From: Bin5 sp034422415
GTDB taxonomy: Bacteria > Chloroflexota > Anaerolineae > Caldilineales > Caldilineaceae
Length of the DNA stretch: 64,000 bases
Assembly: GCA_965202955.1 (NCBI GenBank)
Contig: OZ241871.1
Span: 310,001 to 374,000 of the forward strand
Direction of reading: 5' to 3'
The notes beneath the pieces are model-generated. The model did no database searches. It was not told the origin of the DNA and saw nothing but the letters and a program-made list of their open reading frames with translations. This document shows positions 26,993-35,829 of this stretch, piece by piece (the first letter of the stretch is position 1; each line of letters begins with the position of its first letter). Position numbers and translations under genes: made by a program.

Positions 26993-27676
26993 TCAACAAA
27001 CTTCTATTGATGGATAGAGGCTTTCGAGTTTGATGCGAGCGTCAGCGGTGGTGAAACGCCAGTTGACGCTCGATGCAGAAGCATTGCGGCGGTCTTGCCA
27101 AGCTGCGACTTTCTGCATCAAGGTCTGTTTGTCAGGGATGCGAGCCTTCAAGCACTGTCGATGCAGGACACTGAGTTCGATTTCCGCCATATTGAGCCAG
27201 CTGCCATGTTTGGGGGTGTAATGGATTTCCAGTTTGGCGGCAATGCGGTACGCCTCAGCCGCTGGGAACGCTTCATACAAAGATGCGAGTTTGTGCGTGT
27301 TCAGATTATCCATGACCAAGACGATCGTCTCTGCCTGCGGGAAATGGATATCGACCAGGTCGCGCAGGCAGTGGGCGAAATCGACCATGGTACGGCGCGC
27401 TGTCACCTTGACATGACGCCAGGCTTGCAGAGGTGCGAAAAGGAGAAAGAGGTTACAGGTACCGTTGCGTTCATACTCGTAGTCATATTTGGCCACCGTA
27501 CCGGGTCGGGGCGGCAGGGGCAGACGGGTCTCTTTGGTCAACTGTTTGCTGCCTTCATCCAGACAGACCAGCGGTCGCTTCTCATCCTGCGGCCGATGAT
27601 AGACTGCAAGCGTATCTTCCATGGCACAGACGAACTCTGCACTCGCCGCCTCCGGCACGCACCACACATCTTTCAA
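26993..27676 (-). CDS. IS630-family transposase, catalytic part (ORF B)
   Basis: 227 residues, RNase-H-like DDE domain. The acidic residues lie in LVCLDEGSK, LVMDNLNTHK and HGSWLNMAEIE, the order and spacing typical of IS630/Tc1-mariner. It continues the N-terminal part in the -1 frame: slippage on the seven-T run at 27693-27699 (A7 in the transcript) would join them into one protein of about 380 residues. A TTG at 27676 could start it separately but has no good ribosome binding site. Confidence 0.88.
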   Translation of the reverse strand: MKDVWCVPEAASAEFVCAMEDTLAVYHRPQDEKRPLVCLDEGSKQLTKETRLPLPPRPGTVAKYDYEYERNGTCNLFLLFAPLQAWRHVKVTARRTMVDFAHCLRDLVDIHFPQAETIVLVMDNLNTHKLASLYEAFPAAEAYRIAAKLEIHYTPKHGSWLNMAEIELSVLHRQCLKARIPDKQTLMQKVAAWQDRRNASASSVNWRFTTADARIKLESLYPSIEVC

Positions 27677-28134
27677 CCAAGGCTTGAGTTCGTTTTTTTG
27701 AGTATCGTGCGCACCGTTTCGCGCGAAATGCGTTCGACCACCTCCAATTCGACCAGCTTATCGGCCAGCATCTGCAACGTCCATCTCTCCTGTCCATCGG
27801 GCGCAGCGCTACAGGCTATCTGCACCAAGCGGGCTTCGCCCGCACCGTCCAATACGCGCGGTCGCTTCCGCTTCGGGCGCGTGTGGGTGAGGGCCGCTTC
27901 AATTCCGACTGTGACACAGCGCGCCCGAACTCGCTCGACTGTGCGCGCATGCGCGCCTAAAGCCTTGCCTATCTCGGCGTCGTTAAAGCCCCCGCCCACC
28001 TGCGCTTCATCGGCCATCAAGAGGATGCGAGCCCGTCTTGAGCGGCGCCCCGACCCTGTGCCTGTATTCACTTGCGTTTCCAGTTCCTTGCGCTCCTCCG
28101 CTGTCAAGCGCACCCGATATCGTTTCGCTGGCAT
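27673..28134 (-). CDS. IS630-family transposase, DNA-binding part (ORF A)
   Basis: 153 residues. Helix-turn-helix DNA-binding region: ARILLMADEAQVGGGFNDAEIGKALG, then an Arg/Lys-rich linker (TRPKRKRPRV) and a second helical region. ATG 28134 has GAGAGGGG upstream; an earlier alternative would add 16 unconserved residues. Stops just after the A7 run where a -1 shift leads into the catalytic frame. Confidence 0.85.
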   Translation of the reverse strand: MPAKRYRVRLTAEERKELETQVNTGTGSGRRSRRARILLMADEAQVGGGFNDAEIGKALGAHARTVERVRARCVTVGIEAALTHTRPKRKRPRVLDGAGEARLVQIACSAAPDGQERWTLQMLADKLVELEVVERISRETVRTILKKTNSSLG

Positions 28135-28263
28135 TTCCCCTCTCCTTGTGTCCGCCTTTACAGAGAGTATGCCACAGTTCACTTGTCCGTCAAACCCTAT
28201 CTGTTACACCACTAGGTCTCGTTGACGTTTGAAGGATTCTGACAAATTGGCGACAATCGTAGG

Positions 28264-28620
28264 ATGTCTACCTATAAGATTGCCGACCATCAGTGGCAGA
28301 AGCTGTACGCATTTCTGCAAGGACACCCTCGTGCCTATGCCGGGCAAGAGGAGAAGTGTCGCCGTTTCGTCGCGGCAGTTCACTGGATACTGCGCACCGG
28401 CGCGCAGTGGCGTGAACTGCCAGCCGATCTTGGCAAGTGGAACACTGTCTTCAAACGCTACGCACGCTGGCAAGAGAACGGTGTTTGGGCCGACATGTTC
28501 AAACAGTTCGCTCAAGACCCAGACATGGCAGCGGTGATGCCCGATAGTACAGTTGTGCGCGCCCATATGTGCGCAGCAGGCGGGTCCAAAAAAGGGGCGG
28601 TCAGCAAGAACAGGGCCTAG
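28264..28620 (+). CDS. IS5-family transposase, N-terminal frame
   Basis: 118 residues with the DUF4096-like start (IADHQWQKLYAFLQGH), the ILRTGAQWRELPADLGKWNTVFKRY stretch that is nearly universal in this group, and the first catalytic Asp in MPDSTVVRAH. An A6 run at 28588-28593 permits a -1 shift into the next frame. Without it, translation ends at 28620. Confidence 0.9.
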   Translation: MSTYKIADHQWQKLYAFLQGHPRAYAGQEEKCRRFVAAVHWILRTGAQWRELPADLGKWNTVFKRYARWQENGVWADMFKQFAQDPDMAAVMPDSTVVRAHMCAAGGSKKGAVSKNRA

Positions 28621-29042
28621 GGCGGAGCCGGGGTGGCTTCAGCAGCAAGATCCATCTCCTCGTCGATGCGCTTGGCTTTCCCCTAAAGTTTATCTTGACC
28701 GGGGGTGAACGCCATGATATGTCCCAAGCTGAATCGTTGCTCGCCCCTTTCCATTTTGATGCCGTTATTGCCGACAAAGGCTACGATTCTGACCCGTTGC
28801 GAGAGCTGCTCGCAGCCCACCAGGTAGAGGTGGTCATCCCTTCCCGCCGTTATCGCAAGCAACCGCATGACTATGACCGAATCCGCTACCGAGAACGCAA
28901 CATCGTCGAACGCTTCATTAACAGAATCAAGTGGTATCGACGTATTTTCACCCGCTATGAAAAGCTAGCTCGACGCTTCATCGCTTTCCTGCACTTTGCC
29001 GCTACACTCATATGGCTTGACCGAAATGTCAACGAGCCCTAG
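28569..29042 (+). CDS. IS5-family transposase, C-terminal frame
   Basis: Contains GRSRGGFSSKIHLLVDALG, the second catalytic Asp in AVIADKGYDSD, and the Glu region RNIVERFINRIKWYRRIFTRYEK (Y-(2)-R-(3)-E-(6)-K motif of IS4/IS5-type transposases). It is probably made only by -1 slippage from the upstream frame; the ATG at 28569 is incidental. The stop lies in the right terminal repeat. Confidence 0.88.
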   Translation: MRSRRVQKRGGQQEQGLGRSRGGFSSKIHLLVDALGFPLKFILTGGERHDMSQAESLLAPFHFDAVIADKGYDSDPLRELLAAHQVEVVIPSRRYRKQPHDYDRIRYRERNIVERFINRIKWYRRIFTRYEKLARRFIAFLHFAATLIWLDRNVNEP

Positions 29043-29309
29043 CCCCCGGCTCACATTGTCGCCACGACCACAGTCGCTGTCGCGTCTCCCCCGCTGACCT
29101 TTCAGACTACGCTTGACTTCTCTCTTCGCTGCGTGTCCGTCCCATTGCCCCTCTCTCCTACCCCTTTCCATCTTAATTTCAGTCGCTTATTAGCAGTAGA
29201 CTTATCCCAATCTGGGGACGCACGCCCGAATCGCCTTGCTTGACATATCACTGGACGTTCACTCATGGCGAAAACAGAAATACAACCCAATGTACGATAA
29301 TTGGTTGGT
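29043..29309. other. Spacer between IS5 and the broken IS982
   Basis: About 270 bases, no gene recognised. Probably includes the left end of the IS982 remnant, but its terminal repeats were not identified. Confidence 0.4.
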
Positions 29310-30193
29310 AACCAGGTCATCCAAGTTTAGCGGAGGGTGACCGAGTTGCAGGTTCATAAAGACGCAGATGGTGTGTGAGAGCACCTTGCGAATCAGTCGA
29401 TTCCGGTCGGCCCAAGGTCATGGGCGCCCGTGTTGGCGATATGGTAGCGTTCGGTCAGATGAGAACGGACCGTTTCGATCAGCTTGCGCCATCGAGTACT
29501 GATTCGAGCGACAGGGTCGGGAAGGCGCACGTTCATGTTTTTGCGCGGGGGTGTGAGCAGTTCAACCTCTTTCTTCTTCGCCAGTTCTTGTTGGCGAAAG
29601 CCATCAATGAAGCCTTTGTCTGCCAGAACAACACCTTGGTACTCTTCAATCAGATCGTCCAGCAATTGCAGGTCATGTGGTCGTGCTGGCAAGAGGGCGT
29701 AGCGAACAATCATGCCGGTGCGTGCAATGCGCGGACCCATCTTGAAGCCGTAGTAGGGCAACTGTTTTGCCGCGCAATACCCATAATCGGCATGGGGCTT
29801 GAAAAAACGGTCCCGCTGACTGAGTGTGTACAAACAGACGGGCAAGGGCATCGTGTCGAGGGCCTGGACAGCATCGCAGGCTTGTCCACTGACCACCGTG
29901 AGTCGTTGTTGATTCATCGCCTTGACTTGCCACAGGTTAGCCGCTTAACGCACAAAGCTGGTCCGCTCCTTGAGGTGTGGAAACCATGCTTGATAATGGG
30001 CGACGAAGTAATCGAAAAGCGCTTCATCCTTGTCGAATCCCAGATACGCGCCCCACACCTCAAGTATGATCACCTCCTTGTCGCTGAACACCGGGGCAAA
30101 GCCACGTCTGCGCAGAGGCCGGCCTGCTACGATCTCTCGAAAGTGATGGCATACCGGACAGTAGACAGAGATGATGAGGTGGTCTCGATCCAT
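29310..30193 (-). pseudogene. IS982-family transposase, inactivated by nonsense and frameshift
   Basis: Read on the minus strand from 30193: MDRDHLIISVYCPVCHHF and RPLRRRGFAPVFSDKEV are the family N-terminus. TAA at 29945-29947 interrupts TSFVR-stop-AANLWQVKA, where relatives have Gln (FVRQAANLWQ), so a CAA to TAA change is likely. The DDE domain continues with DTMPLPVC, ADYGYCAAKQLPYYGF, ADKGFIDGF and LTERYHIA. Near 29393-29410 the frame shifts, after which RLIRKVLSHTICVFMNLQLG follows, the expected C-terminus, to about 29310. At least two separate lesions make it inactive. Confidence 0.85.
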
Positions 30194-30214
30194 CGGTTGC
30201 TCTCCTCTCTATGA

Positions 30215-30716
30215 ATAGGGCTTTACACATCTCTATGCCAGAGGAAGTTCGCCGATGGATGATCATTTCGCGAGTTGCACATTAAGTAAATATAATATAC
30301 TATGAATAGAAAAGGTTGGATTGGCGGAAACTGATGAACAATGTGTCCGACCCATCAAGAAAGGTTTCCCTTATTTCAATGGTCAGAGAGGTGGAATTGA
30401 TGTAAGTTCAATTTGATACCAAGACTTCTGGCACGGCTTGCATCCTGAGATCGCTGGCGTCTCGCCCTCCTTTCCGCTATTTTCAAACTCTTGGTCTCAT
30501 TCGGGATCCACATTGGTTATTTTGCCAGGTTAGGTAGCCAGAGTGCCTTGACTATGCCTGGACCGTTGCTACCGGGTCTGGGCGAAAGGAGATTGTTGAT
30601 CATAGGACATTACGAGGATCAACGGTATTGCCGGCTCTTTTGACAGATGTCATTTAGCGCCCAAGCAGCCCAAGAGATGTGGAATCCTAATCATGCATTT
30701 TAAAAGGAGGCAAGTG
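30215..30716. other. AT-richer intergenic region upstream of the 30717 importer
   Basis: About 500 bases. No gene seen. A weak plus-strand promoter candidate is TTGCAC (30275-30280) with TACTAT (30298-30303), 17 bases apart. A TTGACA at 30640-30645 lacks a matching -10. Confidence 0.4.
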
Positions 30717-32051
30717 ATGAAACGGAAAGAAGGAATGAGCCGCCGGGAAATCCTGCAGGTCTCGGCCTTCGCGGTCGGGGCGGCCTCGCTTTCGTCTTGT
30801 GCGACGGCAGCACCTGCGCCCGAATCTGCTGAATCAGAAGCGCCGTCACCTGCCGAGCCAGTCAGTATTGTCTACTGGTATTGGGCCGACACACCTGAAC
30901 TCGCGAAATTCTTCTCTGAAGCGGTCGAAAGTTTCAACACTGGCCAGGACGCCATCGACGTCGAGCCCGAATCGCAGCCGGCCGCTCTACCGACCAGAGA
31001 GAAGATCGTAACGGCACATGCCGCGGGAGCCGGGGGGCCAGACGTCTCCTACACCAATACCGTATCGACCTTGGAATTCTTCCAAGCCGGCATCTCTCGC
31101 CCCATCCAGGAATACTTTGCCGACTGGACGGATAAGGATGACTACTTGCCCAAGATCGTGGACTCTAACCGGTGGGTGGAGGGCGAGCGGCCCTTGCTCC
31201 TCTTACCGTGGGGGGCAGAGATCGGTATGCACCACTACCGCCCGGACATCTACGCAGAGGCGGGGCTGGAGCCGCCCCAGTTCTTTGACGAGTTGATAGA
31301 GAACGCCAAGGAGCTGAACAACCCGCCGGATCTGTACGGCTTTGGGTTGCGCGCTGCAGACGGAACTGGCTTCTTTTACAATGTCATGTGCTACATGGCC
31401 AGCTTCGGGCTGGACTGGGTCACCCCGGAAGGCGGTACCGACTTCGATAGCCCGGAGGCATTGGAGGTGGCGCAAACAATTGCCCAGCTATATTGGGATG
31501 GGATCGCCCAGCCGAGCGCGCTGCAAGACCGTTTCCCCCAGATGGTTGCCCTGTTGCAGGCTGGCAAGATTGCAGGGTGGACTGCCGGGAACCTCCACGG
31601 TTCGATGATTGACCCGGTGGGTGAATTGCGGAAGCAGGGCCAGTATGACAACGTCCCGGTGCCGATAGCCCGGCCCGATCAGCAGGTAGGCGATCCGTGG
31701 ACCATTGCTCACAGCACTGGCAATGTGATGCTGTCGGCCACCCAAGCCCCGGATGCTGCCTGGGAACTCCTGGCGCATTTGTCGCAGCCTGAGGTTGCAT
31801 TGGAGTTTGGCAAGTGGTTTGCCATGATGCCGGCCCGCAAGTCCGTGGCCGACAATCAGTACTATAAAGAGGACCCCCTCGCACTGGCGGCCCTCAGCGT
31901 GGAAGATCGCTGGCGCCTGCCACCGTACTGGCACAAGAATTGGGTAGAGATTAATTATGCTCCCACCAAGGCGTGGCAGCAGGCCCTTTTGAAGGAAAAG
32001 ACCGTAAAGGAGGCACTGACGGAACTTGCTGACGTCTTCCGCGAGGTGTAG
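30717..32051 (+). CDS. Family 1 ABC sugar-binding lipoprotein with Tat-like signal
   Basis: 444-residue MalE-like receptor. The N-terminus has MSRREILQVS (Arg9-Arg10) followed by a hydrophobic stretch and Cys28 in LSSCAT; the twin-Arg pattern suggests Tat export. The mature fold begins VSIVYWYWADTPE. ATG 30717 is preceded by AAAGGAGG. Codon use is less GC-biased than in the importers near 10 kb or 52 kb. It belongs to the permeases at 32903-34686, although 850 bases separate them. Confidence 0.9.
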   Translation: MKRKEGMSRREILQVSAFAVGAASLSSCATAAPAPESAESEAPSPAEPVSIVYWYWADTPELAKFFSEAVESFNTGQDAIDVEPESQPAALPTREKIVTAHAAGAGGPDVSYTNTVSTLEFFQAGISRPIQEYFADWTDKDDYLPKIVDSNRWVEGERPLLLLPWGAEIGMHHYRPDIYAEAGLEPPQFFDELIENAKELNNPPDLYGFGLRAADGTGFFYNVMCYMASFGLDWVTPEGGTDFDSPEALEVAQTIAQLYWDGIAQPSALQDRFPQMVALLQAGKIAGWTAGNLHGSMIDPVGELRKQGQYDNVPVPIARPDQQVGDPWTIAHSTGNVMLSATQAPDAAWELLAHLSQPEVALEFGKWFAMMPARKSVADNQYYKEDPLALAALSVEDRWRLPPYWHKNWVEINYAPTKAWQQALLKEKTVKEALTELADVFREV

Positions 32052-32902
32052 GCGCTGGGGAAGTAGCAATCGCCAGAATGACTTCTTCCAGGCTGAGTGT
32101 GGCTTACGCTCTGGCCTGGAAGAGTCACTAAGCCCACTCCCCTGTCAGCTACCCACGGCTAAAGGTCGTGGGCTTGCGTCGGACAACTCTTCGAGGTCAA
32201 AGACACAGGTCCAGGCTGACCAGACTAGAGTGTAGCCTGTATGCGCCTGCGACTACGGAAAGGCAGAAACTCAGAAAGACGAAGAATTCCATTGCCCTGA
32301 CGTAAACTGGAAATTTCAGCGCATAGATACTTGAGGTTCTCTTTCAGCCTGAAACGTTACGCCTAATCATTGAGCAGGCCTGTTCGGGTAGGGGCAGTTT
32401 GGTTAGGGTAGAAAACCTTGGGTCAATATTGTTGAAGATGCCGTCACTAGGGACGGGGCTGCTGGGTCAATACCTGACAAGCCCAAGGGAGCCTCGGGGG
32501 GAGATTCCTAAATCCCCTGCTTTTCTCAACAAGCTATCGAGCCGAGCAACGTAGAGGCCGCCGCGCGGCCTCAATTCATCCTACTAATGTGCGTTCAAAT
32601 TGAGAGCCCGCTTTTTCTGAATTGCGTATTGCGTGATGGCAGGCGAGACGGGCACGTTTGAATTGCGTCATCCGCGCGAACAGTCTCAGTTTCAAACGGG
32701 ACTCACATTAGCACCAAAGGTTACCAAAAAAGGTAGGCCTCCTTGAGGAAGAGATCGTGCTTCCTCAGGAACTTGCCGGGGAGTGACATCCCTGGCGGCC
32801 AGAACTCTCTGCGGTTGAACAGAAAGCTGACTTAGGCTTGTCGCGGATGCAACGTGTGTTCGTGTCACTCCGAGGCTCAAGACGTGGAGAAGGAGTCTTC
32901 AG
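32052..32902. other. 850-base gap between receptor and permease genes with hairpins, no gene
   Basis: Holds a 10-base perfect stem at 32084-32093/32114-32123 just after the receptor stop (no T-run), and an 8-base stem at 32554-32561/32565-32572. A loose inverted repeat has CTAATGTG near 32583 and CACATTAG near 32704, which might be the ends of a small decayed element of about 130 bases. No frame here looks coding. The gap is unusually long for an SBP-permease pair. Confidence 0.45.
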
Positions 32903-33838
32903 ATGCGAGAGCAAGGGAGGAGTCTTGCCGTTTGGAGCCGATTAGGCTCATTCCGTATCAAGCAGAAGGACTGGATGCCCTATGCACTGGTAGGGCCGGC
33001 CTTGCTGGTAGTGTTAGGGATCGCTGTCTATCCCGCACTTACCGCTCTTCGAGTAAGCTTGTATGAGATGAACTTGCTTCGTTTGTCTGAGGCGGAGTTC
33101 GTGATACTGGGCAACTACCTGGCGCTCGTTCAAGACGACGACTTTAGGGGAGCGGTGTTCCGTACCCTCCGTTGGACAATAACCGTCGTCGTGTTCCAGA
33201 TGGCTGTGGCACTGCCGATGGCATTGTTCCTCAACCTCAACTTTCGTTGGCGCGGGGTCGTGCGCACGATCGTTCTTATCCCGTATATCGTTCCCTCCGC
33301 CGTCATCGTGATCATCTGGATTTACATGTTCGATGCTAACTTTGGCGTGGTGAACGAATTCCTTGTCCGGCTGGGATTGATCGCATCCTATATCGCATGG
33401 ATCGCCGACAAGAATTTGAGCTTCGTCGTCCTGGTGCTGGCGATGGTATGGTGGGGGATGCCATTCATGGCAGTCATGCTGCTTGCCGCCCTCCAGGCGC
33501 TGGACCCAGAGCTCTACGACGCCGCTTTCATCGACGGAGCGGGAGCCTGGCAAAAGTTTCGCTACGTCACCCTCCCGCAACTCATGCCATCCATTCTCGT
33601 TCTGCTCTTACTCCGAACCATATGGATGTCCCACCACGTGGACACTATCTTTTTGATGACCGACGGCGGTCCGGGCGTGGCCAACTATACGCTATCCATT
33701 TATAGCTTCATATTGACCAGCGAAAGGTTCGAAGTCGGCTACGGCTCGGCCGTGGCAGTGATCCTGGCCATCGTTTTGCTGTTCGTCGCACTAATATATA
33801 TTCGCAATATGGAGAAGTCTATGGAGTATCTAAAATGA
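32903..33838 (+). CDS. Sugar ABC transporter permease, MalF/UgpA type
   Basis: 311 residues, six hydrophobic segments starting at PYALVGPALLVVLGIAVYP. EAA loop: ELYDAAFIDGAGAWQKFRYV. ATG 32903 follows AAGGAG. Overlaps the next permease by four bases (ATGA). Confidence 0.92.
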   Translation: MREQGRSLAVWSRLGSFRIKQKDWMPYALVGPALLVVLGIAVYPALTALRVSLYEMNLLRLSEAEFVILGNYLALVQDDDFRGAVFRTLRWTITVVVFQMAVALPMALFLNLNFRWRGVVRTIVLIPYIVPSAVIVIIWIYMFDANFGVVNEFLVRLGLIASYIAWIADKNLSFVVLVLAMVWWGMPFMAVMLLAALQALDPELYDAAFIDGAGAWQKFRYVTLPQLMPSILVLLLLRTIWMSHHVDTIFLMTDGGPGVANYTLSIYSFILTSERFEVGYGSAVAVILAIVLLFVALIYIRNMEKSMEYLK

Positions 33839-34686
33839 TCGCTGATCGCCACATCTTCAGACGCGTCGTAAGGCCCTCACTGTTAATCATAGCCAGCTTC
33901 ATTGTCATCTTCTACACCTTGTTCCCTTTCTATTGGGTGCTCAGTGTCTCTATAAAGCCAGAGCAGCAAATCTTCGCGCGAGAACTTAGCCTGATACCTC
34001 AGGACTTTACGCTGGAGAACTACCGCCGTCTCTTCGAGTTTCTGCGTTTCGAGAGGTACCTCCGCAACAGCTTGGTAGTCACGCTCAGCACGACAGTTTT
34101 CACCCTTGCGCTGGCGATTCCTGCTGCCTACGCCTTTGCACGTTTCCGATTTCGTGGTCGCCGTCCAATGATCACCTCGCTTTTGCTCCTCTATCTGATC
34201 CCGCCAATCGTTCTGCTTGTACCGCTTCTGGTCATCTTCAAGACCCTCCACCTGATGAACACATTTCCAGGACTGATCTTGGCCGACTCGAGTTTGACGA
34301 TACCTCTCGCAACCTGGTTGCTGGTTGGCTACTTCGCGTCACTTCCTCGCGAACTGGAGGAAGCTGCGTTGGTGGATGGCTGTACACCTATGGGTGCTCT
34401 TGTTAGAGTGGCTCTCCCGCTCGCGATGCCAGGCATCGTGGCCGCAGGCCTCTTCGTGTTTATTATGACGTGGAACGAATTTCTGTTTGCTTTTATGTTC
34501 GCTTCTCGCGATAACGTCAAGCCCTTGCCGCCCGTCCTGCGGTCTTTCGTGCGTGGCGAATCGGGCGTATTTTGGGGGACGATAATGGCCTCGGCCGCGC
34601 TTACGACCTTGCCGGTCGCCATTTTGTTCCTGTTCTTTCAGAAATACCTCATCGGTGGGCTGTCGACGGGGGCGGTCAAAGGGTAG
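33835..34686 (+). CDS. Carbohydrate ABC transporter permease, MalG/CUT1 type
   Basis: 283 residues, six hydrophobic segments. EAA loop ELEEAALVDGCTPMGALVRV; ending IGGLSTGAVKG. Coupled to the MalF-like gene. The epimerase gene follows after 71 bases, so the importer and the catabolic genes likely share a transcript. Confidence 0.93.
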   Translation: MIADRHIFRRVVRPSLLIIASFIVIFYTLFPFYWVLSVSIKPEQQIFARELSLIPQDFTLENYRRLFEFLRFERYLRNSLVVTLSTTVFTLALAIPAAYAFARFRFRGRRPMITSLLLLYLIPPIVLLVPLLVIFKTLHLMNTFPGLILADSSLTIPLATWLLVGYFASLPRELEEAALVDGCTPMGALVRVALPLAMPGIVAAGLFVFIMTWNEFLFAFMFASRDNVKPLPPVLRSFVRGESGVFWGTIMASAALTTLPVAILFLFFQKYLIGGLSTGAVKG

Positions 34687-34757
34687 TCATACTACTGGCT
34701 TGGAAACGCGAAAGCGGTGAACTGGGGGCAAAACCAAGTCATGGAGGAAGTGGTCTC

Positions 34758-35720
34758 ATGAACGTTCTCGTGCTGGGAGGCAGCGGCAGGATTGGGGGCT
34801 ACATTCTCCGGGGACTGCTTCGTCATGGTCACATTGTCTCATCTTATAGTCGTACAGCACCGTTAGTGGAAGGGGTGCCCTTCATCCAAGGCGATATTAC
34901 TAACCTAAACCAGCTTAAGGAGGCATGTCAGGGACAGGACGCCATCATTCATCTAGCAGGAGTGCCGGCGCCCGGCTGGGTTCCAGTAGAGCAACTCATA
35001 CGCGTTAACACCTTGGGGACCTTTAACGTCTTAGAGGCAGCCTTTTGCGAGGGTGTGGGCAAGGTTGTCTTCGCTTCTTCTGCCGCAGCGATGGGCTTTA
35101 CCTTCCAGAGGCGTGAGGTGAATCCACGTTATCTTCCGCTTGACGAGGAGCACCCCTGCGAGCCGCAAGATGAATACGGGTTGAGCAAACTGGTCGGCGA
35201 ACTCACCTGCAAGAGGTATTTCGACGCCTACGGCATGCAGACCATTTGCCTGCGCATAAACGCCAATTGGCACCTCGATAGGAAGGGGGCCGAAATTGCG
35301 GTCAGGTCGGGATTCTTCAGGGGAAATAGCGGACAGTACCCTGAGCTGCGCACTGTAGAAGAACTTTGGTCAGAGTACCGGCGATGTATAGAAGATCCTC
35401 TACATCCTAAGTGGGGTCGAAACAATTTGTGGGCCGTCACGGACGTGAGAGATGCAGCGCGGGCCTTCAGGTTGGCGGTAGAGAACGACGAAATCACGCA
35501 TGAAGTTTTTCTCATCAATGGTGATGATACGTGTTCCACCGTGAAGACTCGCGCGTTGATCTCTCGCTACTATCCGAATGTGCCTGTGAAGACAACCTTG
35601 GAAGGCTATGCCTCGCTCGCTTCGAACAAGAAGGCGGCTCGCATGTTGGGATACAGGCCGCAGTACACATGGCGAGAAAGCGATTTTCATATCTGGATGG
35701 AAAGTGATGCCGGCCGATGA
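34758..35720 (+). CDS. NAD-dependent epimerase/dehydratase (extended SDR), paralogue of the 24639 gene
   Basis: 320 residues. Rossmann motif LGGSGRIGGY; catalytic Tyr/Lys in DEYGLSKLVGELTCKRY. ATG 34758 has GGAGGAAG upstream. It is collinear with the 24639 protein to the end, with an insertion of a few residues near position 190. The high similarity and shared partner genes suggest both arose by duplication of a module, with the copies now in different base-composition contexts. Confidence 0.9.
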   Translation: MNVLVLGGSGRIGGYILRGLLRHGHIVSSYSRTAPLVEGVPFIQGDITNLNQLKEACQGQDAIIHLAGVPAPGWVPVEQLIRVNTLGTFNVLEAAFCEGVGKVVFASSAAAMGFTFQRREVNPRYLPLDEEHPCEPQDEYGLSKLVGELTCKRYFDAYGMQTICLRINANWHLDRKGAEIAVRSGFFRGNSGQYPELRTVEELWSEYRRCIEDPLHPKWGRNNLWAVTDVRDAARAFRLAVENDEITHEVFLINGDDTCSTVKTRALISRYYPNVPVKTTLEGYASLASNKKAARMLGYRPQYTWRESDFHIWMESDAGR

Positions 35721-35829
35721 ATCGGGAGCATCCACGTAGTGGGCACAATCAGACGGCATCACAGAACTGAGTAACTGTCCGTTAGCAAGTTAGCGGTGTT
35801 TTTCGAACGGGATTAACTTTAGATCAGAG

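Larger units (their letters stand above)
26985..28215 (-). mobile_element. IS630-family insertion sequence inserted at a CTAG site
   Basis: About 1.2 kb. Imperfect terminal repeats start GTAGTTCAACAAA on the left (26988-27000) and GTGGTGTAACAGA on the right (complement of 28200-28212). TA flanks each end (26986-26987, 28213-28214), inside CTA...TAG, matching the known preference of IS630 for CTAG. It carries a transposase in two frames. Its right flank is the terminal CTAG of an adjoining IS5-family element, so it appears to have landed exactly in that end. Confidence 0.8.
28212..29042 (+). mobile_element. IS5-family insertion sequence, apparently intact
   Basis: About 830 bases. Terminal inverted repeats: CTAGGTCTCGTTGACGTTT on the left (28212-28230) against the complement of 29024-29042, differing at two positions. 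It contains two overlapping transposase frames. Size, two-frame structure and CTAG ends fit the IS427-type group of IS5. Confidence 0.85.
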
